Part shown: positions 19,278 to 29,600 of the stretch, one piece after another | Layout: each line of letters starts with the position of its first letter | Position numbering within the stretch: position 1 is the stretch's first letter | Assembly: GCA_029948255.1 (NCBI GenBank) | Contig: JALIZF010001619.1 | Span: 62,001 to 126,000, forward strand | Reading direction: 5' to 3' | Length of the DNA: 64,000 bases | Origin: Telmatactis stephensoni | Taxonomy: Eukaryota > Cnidaria > Anthozoa > Actiniaria > Isophelliidae | Notes under the pieces: model-generated | Database searches by the model: none | What the model saw: the letters and a program-made list of their open reading frames with translations, nothing else | What the model was told of the DNA's origin: nothing | Translations under genes and position numbers: made by a program

Positions 19278-20030
19278 TTACTGGTTGTTCTCCTCTCCTA
19301 CTCTGCTGTATGACTGGTTGATTGGTTCTCCACCATTTAATTCATCCAAATTTCTCGCACGGTCCCTCATTACCTCTGCTGATGCCGTTCTTCTAAAACA
19401 AGCAGTTCCAACTCTCTTTTGTCTACTTTTAGCCCCATGAATGCTTTTTCTCGCCCTGTCCATAGCATCGTCAACTCTCTTCAACATTCTCTCCAAACAC
19501 GCATCATTAAGTACAAGACTGGTGTGTAAAGTGTGCAAATCCATTAGATCCGTAATATCTTTTACTGTTTGTTTGTTAAAGTTTGTTTTAGGACAGCCCT
19601 CTTCACTTTTCATATGATCATCGCCCGTGTTAGATTGGTTAAGCTGGTGACATTTTCCATGCATTACTTCTCGTAAGTTCTTATAATCCTGCATAGCTGC
19701 CTCTTTGGAGCCTAAATCTCGCTTGTTCTTCAAACCAGATACAAGCTCAAAGTTTGTCAAATTTGTTAAGTTATTAACGCCATATGAATTCTTGTGCTCT
19801 CTTTTAAGCTGGTCGCCGTCTTGAGGCAGTACAGTAAAGTGCGAATCCTCATCTTCATCATCAAATGAAATACTCTGTAAAGACAATCTTGGTTCGTGAA
19901 CAATTCTTTGGTTAACTTTTGAACATTTACTTAAACATTCAGGCTTTCGTAACGACTGATTTTCTTCAGTATTGTTCAGAAAAGAATCATTTTTGTTGTG
20001 ATGTGAAGTTGATAAACAGCAGTTACCCAT
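19278..20030 (-). CDS. Unknown lipid-anchored (MGNCC) protein
   Basis: A 250-residue intronless frame starting MGNCCLSTSHHNKND. Gly2 followed by Asn and a Cys pair is a classic N-myristoylation plus palmitoylation signal, so membrane attachment is likely. The rest is hydrophilic: acidic FDDEDEDSHF (about 58-66), NFNKQTVKDITDLMDLHTLH (about 152-171), and a basic helical segment (ERMLKRVDDAMDRARKSIHG) with RRTASAEVMRDRARNLDE near the end; RRTAS resembles a PKA site. No known family was recognised. I prefer this Met over an upstream in-frame one because of the lipidation signal. It faces GORAB, 476 bp away. Degraded fragments of the same gene lie at 15025-15158 and 16860-16900, so the locus has been duplicated. 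Confidence 0.7.
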   Translation of the reverse strand: MGNCCLSTSHHNKNDSFLNNTEENQSLRKPECLSKCSKVNQRIVHEPRLSLQSISFDDEDEDSHFTVLPQDGDQLKREHKNSYGVNNLTNLTNFELVSGLKNKRDLGSKEAAMQDYKNLREVMHGKCHQLNQSNTGDDHMKSEEGCPKTNFNKQTVKDITDLMDLHTLHTSLVLNDACLERMLKRVDDAMDRARKSIHGAKSRQKRVGTACFRRTASAEVMRDRARNLDELNGGEPINQSYSRVGEENNQ

Positions 20031-20506
20031 TATAGCTAATACCGTAATAACGTTTATGACGCAAAAACAAATAAGCGCGCGCAAAAAAGCCTGTGTAACC
20101 CTGCGTACGAGGATTAGTTCATATGCCGCAAAACGTTGGTTGTGTTTTTGGCCAAAATTAGCAATCCGAAAATGTTTGCAATTCTTATTTTAATGTCACG
20201 CTTTCCGTCAGTTTCTTTCGTTCTTTCTTTCTGGTAGCCTGTGTACAGCCGTTTCTTCTGGTTCCTCGCTTGTTTTGCTTTCTTTCATTCTTCCGCGATT
20301 TATCTTGCGTGACTATTCCGGCCGGAGTAGCCTCGGTACTAGTGTTTTCAAGATGGCGGAAGGGCACTATGTCCGAAATTCAAATCATTGAAGAAAATCC
20401 CTTGATTTGAGGGATTTTATCAATACAGATACTGATTTCTCTTTTCCAAAGAAGATCATAACCACTACTAAATAATTTATCCATCTGATTGTTTTTGTTG
20501 GAGCCG
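20031..20506. promoter_or_regulatory. Head-to-head intergenic region, MGNCC gene / GORAB
   Basis: 476 bp separate the two divergent start codons, the likely location of both promoters. A short minus-strand frame at 20185-20367 has no family resemblance. I see no clear TATA at a suitable distance. Confidence 0.45.
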
Positions 20507-22859
20507 ATGGCTAGTTGGGGAGGATTTTCTGAAGCAGACTTACACCGGCTAAAGAAAGACCATTTGAAGTCTGGGGAAATTGAAAACACTGAACAAAACA
20601 TTCGTAAAGCTAATATCAACACTGGAAACAAACGGCAGAGACCCAGAGAAAAGATAAAACCAAAAGTTTCAGCACCAACGAAGAGTTTAAACAACAAACA
20701 AGAAACATTTGTGGCAAAGTCTGAAAGTGACACCTCGGAGCTGAATTCAAAACCCGAATGTGAACGAGGTTTGAATGCAGAAAAAGTCATAGAAACTACG
20801 CAACAAGAGAATTGTGTGGTGACACAAAATGGAGCGAGCAACGAAGAAGAGAAAGTTCCAGAATTTATTGTTGAACCAGAAAGGTAGTTAACACGTGTAA
20901 ATTTTGGTAATTATTAACTTTGAATACTTTTGAGATTAAACATTCAGTTGCTATAGAAATTATATCAAAAGTGAAATAGCCAAAAGATTACTGTGTATTT
21001 AAATGCTAAATTAAATACTGTAAAGTTATATTTTTATTATTTTTTATCTTGTTAAGAATTCAGGCTATTGAACTCACTGCACTCGAGAAGATGCAACAAA
21101 AACAGAAAGAAATGGAAGACCAAAACAAGAAGAAGAAAGCAGCATTACAAGAAACTGTCAGAACAAGGTACAAGCAATTTTCACTTTCCATCATTTCAAT
21201 GTATTAGAATGAAATTCCAGGGCTGACAAATTAATGGAATATATTTCATATATAATATATTATAATTATCAATATATATAGGATATAACAAAAACTATAA
21301 TAAATAATAAAAAAAATATTAAATTTATTGTTTTAAGTTGGTACCTAGTCTCCCTCGCAGCCATTTTTTGTGCGTTGCATGATGACAAAAAATGGCAAGG
21401 GAGACTATTTGGTACCGGGTAAAAATCATGTGCTGTCATGCCAACCTGGATCAGGTACCTTTTAGTGGTCATTTTTCAAAATTCCCAATGAGCACCCCCA
21501 CCCTTCCTTTCTAGATATAGGCAAGGGTGAATCCAAGGGGAGGGTTTAGGGGGTTGCAACCCCCACTATGAAAATGAAACCTTGATAGGAGCCTTTCTAT
21601 GCATGTATTCTTTTTCATGTTGCATGCTAAATCTACTATTAAGGTGGCTGCCATGTCCCTTGTCTCCTTTCAATTTATTGCTAATAAAAGCAGTGATAAT
21701 GGTAGTAAATTAACAGGCAGTGATGTGTTGCCGCTCCAGATTCAGAAGGACACAAGCAGAGGCTAATACTCTCAAAGCTGTCCATAAAGAGCTGGCTCAC
21801 TTAGACAACTTGTTATCTGCCGATGTTGCTGTGCTGAGAGATACTATTGAAGAGGCAACTAGGGATTACCATTATGCTCTGTAAGTTGAATAGAATCTCA
21901 GTACAAAATAAGTCAGTGATCACTTACAGCGAAAATCGTTTCATCTCGACCTCCAACGTCAGTAAGACTTTGGTCTTTTCTGATCCATCCATCATTCTTG
22001 GGGGCGGAGCTTTCACGAACTTGTTCAGTGATTGGTTGATTTGAAAGAAGCACCACCCCAAAACTGATTGACTGCTCAGAAAAACCCAAAATCAAAACAA
22101 AATTTGTAATTGCTGGTCGCGATGCAAAGATTTTGGCTGTAAATATCACAACTGCCAAGCCTTAGCAAATGTTGAAATAATGAAATCTACTTTTATAGTT
22201 AATGATATTGTCATTTTTTAGAAGTGAAACATGCCTTATGATCCTTTTTCACGTTTATAAAAAATCTTTATTTCATCCATCCATTCCTTCCATTCAGTCT
22301 TCACCACACTGACTGTATGTACCAGAAATATGGCATGTAAACATTAAATAGTTCAAATTTGTATTGTTTATTTACTAGGAAACGATATGAACATGCTGAA
22401 GCTGAATTTGTGTCTGCTAAAATGGATTTACATAAAAAGACTGAAAGAAAAGAAATGCTTACCGAACATTTATTAGCAATCATTCAACAAAATGAAGAAA
22501 GGAAAGCAAAAAAATTGGAAGAACTAATGGCGAAACTTGAATTATCTGAGGACAAGATTGAAGAAGAAATGTTGAAACAACAAACTACTCACCCTACAGA
22601 AAATTCTGACAATAGAACTGAGAAAAATGAAAATAAATTGGAAGAAACAAACCCAGAAATGGAGGAGAAAGAAAGGAATTCTGTAAATATTGAAAAAGAT
22701 AAAGATGTTGAAGTGATTGAAAGTGGAAATAAGGTTGAACAGAATAAAGGAGTTCAAGATGGGAATTTAGAAATACGAGAGGAAAAAGAATCAAATAAAG
22801 AAATAGAAGATGACAGTGGTACAATAGTAGTAGTTTCCAGTAATGAGCCAACACCTTAG
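20507..22859 (+). CDS. GORAB: RAB6-interacting golgin
   Basis: Four exons (20507-20883, 21057-21167, 21740-21880, 22379-22859) join in phase to 369 residues. The N-terminus [16 protein letters not shown] matches the conserved GORAB start. The conserved coiled-coil core spans exons 2-4 ([20 protein letters not shown], then [40 protein letters not shown]). The C-terminal 110 residues are very acidic and Glu/Asn-rich, poorly conserved in the family. GORAB acts at the trans-Golgi with RAB6 and SCYL1 and scaffolds COPI retrieval; mutation causes gerodermia osteodysplastica in humans. The exon 2 donor is the uncommon GTACAA. Upstream in-frame codons before MASW are probably UTR. Confidence 0.92.
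21346..21407. mobile_element. 62-bp TAGTCTCC foldback MITE in GORAB intron 2
   Basis: TAGTCTCCCTCGCAGCCATTT and the inverse GGCAAGGGAGACTA form the arms. The flanks are GTTGGTACC (21337-21345) and TTTGGTACC (21408-21416), a 9-bp duplication with one mismatch. Same family as 17770-17868. Confidence 0.85.
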
Positions 22860-23630
22860 AGTTTATTATGACTTTTAATTATTGTAAATTGTAACCTTAA
22901 TTTCATTATGGTGTACTAAATTGTAAAATATAAGACATTGTGATGGGATTTTCTCATGGTATTATTAGATAAATTTAGATTATTATTATTCAACTTAGAG
23001 TTGAAGTTTTTATAGCTCTGAGTTTTAGATATTAAAAATATTCTGAAATTGTTTTGAATGAAATGCACTAAAATATACTGTATTCATTTGTTTTGATGTT
23101 CTCTTATAATGTTCGATATACAGTGGAGTGGGTTTGAGTGTTTTTTGTTTTGACAGTTTGAACATGTTGTTAGATTAAATGTCTTAGTGTTGTTAGGGGC
23201 ATCGTCAATGTTTGACCATAATAATATTACACACGTTCTGAAGTTCTAACAGAACATTACAAAATTAATCTGCAAACTGTTCAAAATGTTGCTAGTCAAA
23301 ATCAAAGTATCCTGCTATTATTATTCAAACATTTGAACAATTCAAACATTTAAAAATTTGTGATGTTATGTGAGAACTTCACAAGGCATGTAATTAACGA
23401 TTAAACACCCCCTAAAAACAGACATAATTTCAGCCTAACAACACTCTGCTGTAAGAATTCGCTCTTACATTAGATGAGATATAGTATTTTTTATTTCATT
23501 TATATTATTATTAAATATTATTATTATGGGATAGCTTCTGATGTTGAAATTCATATCTGAATTCCCCGAACACACATCCATGTGATTATGTCAAATGCTA
23601 CTATCATGTACCATCTACAGGGTAATATCT
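22860..23630. other. Intergenic stretch between convergent GORAB and dehydrogenase genes
   Basis: AT-rich 3' UTR and spacer sequence with no further frame or repeat recognised. Confidence 0.5.
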
Positions 23631-26600
23631 TTACAACTGTGGATTCATTAGGATTTTGCATCCTTCTCCTTTGAAAAGCAAATCATAAGCCTGAAACAAA
23701 ATACCCATAATAATTATACTCTACTTAATTCCAAAATTACACAACCAAGACAAAATGGCACACCACCCACATTGCACCACTCAGACAACTCACCATCTAC
23801 ATGTACACTGCCAACTAATAACTCAATGGGAACAACACAGTTTTATCTGTTTACCTGTTCATACTCACTCATTGGGAATTCATGAGAGATGAGAGGAGTA
23901 ACATCAACTCTGAAAACAATTAAGCAATAATTCAGTCATGATACTTGATATGTTTTACATCATGTTATCTTACTTGTTTTGATGTATCAACTGTTCAGAC
24001 TTTTCCCATGTGCTAAATATCTTTCTACCATGTACTGTTTTCCAAGTGACGGACTTAAAAAGTATGTCAGATATTACATTCTCCACATGAATTGGTGCCT
24101 ACAAATTGTTGATGAATTGTTAGCTATGGAATGTTAAAGAGAAGAACAAGACTTTCAAGAAAAGGAGATCTCTGTGATCTCTTTTTAAAGTTCTTTACTG
24201 TCCAATATATTTTCTATTCTACTTCCTCAAGTAATATTCTAGGAAAGTTTAATGGGCTTTTTACATGCCTATATATATCAACACAAAGGTAAGGCTGGGT
24301 TACTGATAAAATATACCTTATTAGTGTTGGTGCACTATTTTAAACTATTTTAAACTATTAGTGTTGGTGCACTATTTTAAACTATTTTAAACTATTTTAA
24401 ACTATTAGTGTTGGTGCACTATTTTAAACTATTTTAAACTATTAGTGCTGGTGCACTATTTTAAACTATTTAAACTATTTTAAACTATTAGTGTTGGTGC
24501 ACTATTTTAAACTATTTTAACTATTTTAAACTATTAGTGTTGGTGCACTATTTTAAACTATTTTAACTATTTTAAACTATTAGTGTTGGTGCACTATTTT
24601 AAACTATTTAAACTATTTTAAACTATTAGTGTTGGTGCACTATTTTAAATTATTTTAATATATTTTAAACTATTAGTGTTGGTGCACTATTTTAAACTAT
24701 TTTAAACTATTTAAACTATTAGTGTTGGTGCACTATTTTAAACTTTAAAAAGTTTCTGGCTGTACCTTGGGTGTGCCAACTTGAACAATTCGTCCTCCTT
24801 TTCTGGTAAAAAATAAATAAAAACAATATTGTTCTTTTCTTTGCTGCACATTCTAGAACCACAAAATACCCCACTTGAAGTGCTTACATGGTTATCAACA
24901 AGAACGGAAGAACTGAAAGCCCTATTTATTCCCATTTTTAGCTGTTCACCATGATAGAAGTTAACACGGTCTAAAATAAAGATGATGATAGCGACAGGCT
25001 TAAGAACATATTGTACCTTAGAAAAGAAAAGCTGCTGTTCACCATTGCAGGGGCACCTGAACATTCGACTACTCTTCCAGCCCCATCTCCTGAAGTCTCT
25101 CTTAAAACTGAAACAGCCATCCATTAGTCAAGATTGTGCAGTTAATTCACTACACATACACATATCTTTTTAGAAATAAAGAATTGATTGATTGATTGAC
25201 ATAATAATTATTGAAACTAACACAAAACTCTAAACCAAAATCTCATTAAAGGTACAGTAATATGAGCAGCAAAATCACTCAACTTGTCTCGCAACATTGC
25301 TGCAAAACGAGTTGAAGTACAATGCTGCGCATTTTTCCACCCAAAAACAAACTTGTCTCGCAACAAAATAGTTTGCTGCAAGTTGCAAAAGTCTGTTGCA
25401 GCAAGTAGACAGTCGCTCAACTTTTTGCCACAAAATTTCATGTTGCACCTATTACCACTGCAAAGTCAACTTGTCTTGCAGCATTAACTGCAAAATGGCT
25501 TCCTTCATGTGCATGATTGATCCAATCAGAAGTCAGGATTCACTCAACTTGCAGCAAACTATTTTGTTGTGAGACAAATTTGTTTTCGGGTGGAAAAACG
25601 TGCAGCATCGCTCTTCAACTCGTTTCGCAGCAATGTTGTGAGACAAGTTGAGTGATTTTGTTGCTCGTATTACCGTACCTTAAGGCAAGGCTGGCCTGGG
25701 TTTTGAAATTATCCTCACCTACCTAACTTTAAACCTACGTAATTCTTGTCACAGAGCTTTGTTGAACTAGCCATTTCCCTGAGCAACTTCTCTTTTGATG
25801 AATTTTGTTGGATGTCAATTTGATGATAAATATATATACAACAAGTGATACCTGGTGTCAATTGTTGTATATTTATTTATCATATTTACCTATCTAGCCA
25901 TATTTTAGCATTTATTTCCTAGCATTAGTGTTAACTATTTTAGGAGTAAAATTATTGAAGTATCAAAGATGAATATCGGTGCTAATGTGGCCACACCCTG
26001 ATGACATCACTGAAATAGTTTACTATACATTTTCTCAATATCTAGGCTTGACCACTCAAGATGAGAGTTAGTAAGAGCAGTTTAAAGTTAGGTAGGTGAG
26101 GATTTCCAAAACCCAGGCCAGCCTCCTTAATTACTTTCTTTTATATTGAGTCCCACATCTTGATTGACCCTGACCCACAAATAAAATGTCCACTTTTTAG
26201 ATCTTAAATCTCACTCAGAATAAATCATATACTATATTGTGCCACACCTATTGGGTGTACTAGTGCAGATTTCGTATGAGTGTGAAAAAGCCGCAGCACG
26301 GTCGCGGCGCGGTTATGGCAGAATTTTTGAATGTTTTGATAGGAAACACGGCACTGACACGGTCACGGCACGGCGCGGTCCGTTTCACACTCATACGAAA
26401 TCTGCACTATTTGGCATTGTGATAGGTAATGGAATCAGTTTGATATAATACCTGTTTCTTTCAGATTTTCTGTTGAGCCATTGACCATCACAGAAGCACC
26501 CATAATTTGAGCCTTATCAAGTCGAAATTGATTTATATCAGTTGCAATTCTATTAACAAACAAATTAATCATAATATAAATAATAATAAAATAAAATAAT

Positions 26601-29600
26601 AAATACTGTATTTATATAGTGCTATATATCACTAATTGTTCATAGTGTTTTACAAGGCTAAGATCAAGTAAAAATTGTTTAACAAACAATAATTGTTTAA
26701 TCATTGATTAATAATGAACAATATATTTGGTCCTGCAACAGGATTAAAAGGAATTGTAAAGCTACACTACTAGGCACATTCCTTTTAATAATGATATAAT
26801 ATCCTAATATTATTCTGAAGATGTGTGTAGTAATAGATGTACATGGTGATGTAAAGTTGTGGTGTGCTGCCTAACTATCAACAGAGAAAAGGTGATTTAA
26901 AGAGAGGAGTATACATAGTCTGACTCTCAGAATAGCATTTCCAGTCAACTAACGAATAAAAAGGTGATACAAAATGTTCAAGCTGATGCTGTCTGAGTGA
27001 GGGTGAGCAAGCATTCTTCTAAAAGCCGTTATGTACATTTTTGATGCACCCATTGCTTTTGCAATCCCTACTGCAAGAAGACCAATAGGTCCACATCCTG
27101 AAAACAAAATAATGTACATCAGAAATCATACCATGACATGATTACAAACAGACTTAAAGAGGGAGGGTTAATCTTCTCTTCAACAACAAAAACAACAACA
27201 ACTTTATTATTTGTTGACAAATATATGGAACTATTTGAGGCAAAAGCAAAATAAAAAATAGATATATAATTAACATAGTTATACAGTTGAAAAGTGATAG
27301 AAATTTTACCAAATTAGAGAGTAATCTGTTTCGTGAAGTCATATTATAAGAATTAAGATGAGGCGTGCTTTCTCGTGTGTAGTCTTTACTCAATACACAA
27401 TGAAACTTAATACACACTTATGCTAATATACGTGACTATATGATTGACGGGACATATCGTAACATCCTTCTTCTTTTGGAAAGCTAGGTAACAATAATTT
27501 CAATCTATTGTCAATAAATCAAATGTCTCAACAAATGTTCCGATTTTAAATAATCAAGTTCAATCAAATGTGATGTCATAAACAGAAACAAATAAAGTTT
27601 GGGGTATTAGTTCCTTGTTGTGAATATTCACTTATGTAGTGACGTAATCCGCTAGATATGCCGGGGGTCTTCTTGCTCGTTGAGGTCTTGGTACAGGTTG
27701 TACAGGTGCTGGCGTTAGTGCAGGCTCAGCGGCTGCTTGTGGAACTGTTTGATCTTGAGGGACGTGTGTGGCTGCAGTAATGAGTGATGGTTGTTCCTCT
27801 GGAATGGGCATGTCCGCCTGAGTGGGTGGTTCAGCGGTCTTCTTCAGGTCGACGCGGTTTCTGCGGTAGGTGTCGCCGTCATCGGTCTCTAATGTGTACG
27901 ATCTCTCGTCAAGCCGTTGGTTGATAATGGCTTTTTTCCACATCTTGTCTCCTTGTCTGAAGGGTTTCATCCTTACAACATCGCCTTGCTTGAGGGGAGG
28001 TAGATCACGCGCATGCTGATTGTAATACTTCTGCTGTCTTCGTTGACGTCCTATAAGACCTTTAATGTCTTGATGTGTTGTAGATTCAGTCTGCTGGAGG
28101 AGGGATCCTGCCGTCGGTAGAAGGGTGCGTGTCCGTCTCTTCATTAAGCGCTGGACCGGACTAGTATCCAGACCTTCAGTCGGCGTATTTCTGTAATCAA
28201 GTATAGCCAGGTACGGGTCCGCTTTGGAATCAATTGCCTTTCTGATCAGTTTCTTGGCCGTTTTAACCGCTGATTCGACCTTTCCATTGGCATTACTGTG
28301 TCGAGGGCTGGTAATGAAGTGCTCAAAGTCCCACTGTTTTGCAAACTTGTGGAATTCTGATGATGCGAACTGCGGTCCACCATCAGAGACCAATCCGTCC
28401 GGGCTGCCGTAGCGCGCAAAGTGGTACTTCAGCTTGAGGATGACTGCTGCTGATGTCGATGTGGTTAGACGATCAACCTCCCAGAAGTTGCTGAAGTAAT
28501 CAACCGTTATTAGGTATTCTTTCTTGTCCACTTCAAAGATGTCAACTCCAATCTTCTCCCATGGACGATCCGTGATCTCGTGTGACATAAGGGTTTCTTT
28601 GGTGTTGTTTGTCTCGTATTTCCTACATGTTTCACATGCGGCGATCATTTGCTTTACTTCGGCAGACATACCAGGCCAGAATATCGTCTCTCGTGCTCGT
28701 CGTAGGCATGATCCTGAACCCAGATGTGATGCATGTAGTTTTCGTTTCATGTCTCCTCGTAGACTGGAAGGAATTACGATGCGTTGCCCGCGGAATATAA
28801 TACCGTCTTGCACTGTCAGCTCATCTCTGTAGCTGTGGTATGGTGTGATCTGTGCTGGGACTTTGTCGCGCTCTTCAGGCCAACCATTGAGAATCACGTT
28901 CTTTAGTTCCCGCAGCGTCTCATCGTTGTTCGTCGCTTGCCGTATTTCCTGTAGTCGTGACTGAGATACTGGTAGAAATGACGTGATGTTTATATGCTCA
29001 AAGCTGTCTGCGTCAGGGTGCTCAGTGCTAGATAAGTAGGCTCTTGATAATGTGTCTGCAATGTGAAGGTCTTTACCGCGTTCATAGCGTACTTCGTAGT
29101 CATATTTTTGAAGCCTAAGCATCATGCCTTGCAATCTTTTAGGCGCACTAGCGAGAGGTTTCTTTAGGATGGATTCCAGTGGTTTATGGTCGCTGTTGAT
29201 CTTGACATGACGACCCACCGCTGCCACCATGTTTCGTGAAGTCATATTATAAGAATTAAGATGAGGCGTGCTTTCTCGTGTGTAGTCTTTACTCAATACA
29301 CAATGAAACTTAATACACACTTATGCTAATATACGTGACTATATGATTGACGGGACATATCGTAACATAATCATGTTTACCTATTACAAGCACTGAATCC
29401 CCTGATGGTTTTAAGGCTTCCATAGCTTGGTGTGCCACTCCAAATGCTGCAGCAAACAAGGAAAATAAAATACTTGTTTGTGGAATTCATATTTTAACAC
29501 ATAGTTCTAATTAAGGGCTGCTTAAAAGTCATCCTATAATCTCTATATCTATTTGCTTAACTTACGTTCCAATAAGCAAGCTTTACGTGGTTCAAGATCT

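Larger units (their letters stand above)
27327..29367 (-). mobile_element. Internally deleted Gypsy LTR retrotransposon, 2,041 bp
   Basis: Two identical 138-bp LTRs, a 5-bp TAATC duplication, a polypurine tract and a primer-binding site are all intact. Gag, protease, reverse transcriptase and most of RNase H are missing. The join lies just after the primer-binding site. Identical LTRs mean a recent insertion. It lies in intron 5 of the dehydrogenase gene in the same orientation as the gene. Confidence 0.95.

Noticed and set aside
24315..24745. CRISPR-like array
   Set aside because: Units have no unique spacers; it is a nested minisatellite in an intron of a eukaryotic gene.
28224..28832. Plus-strand frames within the Gypsy element
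   Set aside because: Antisense shadows of the integrase frame.
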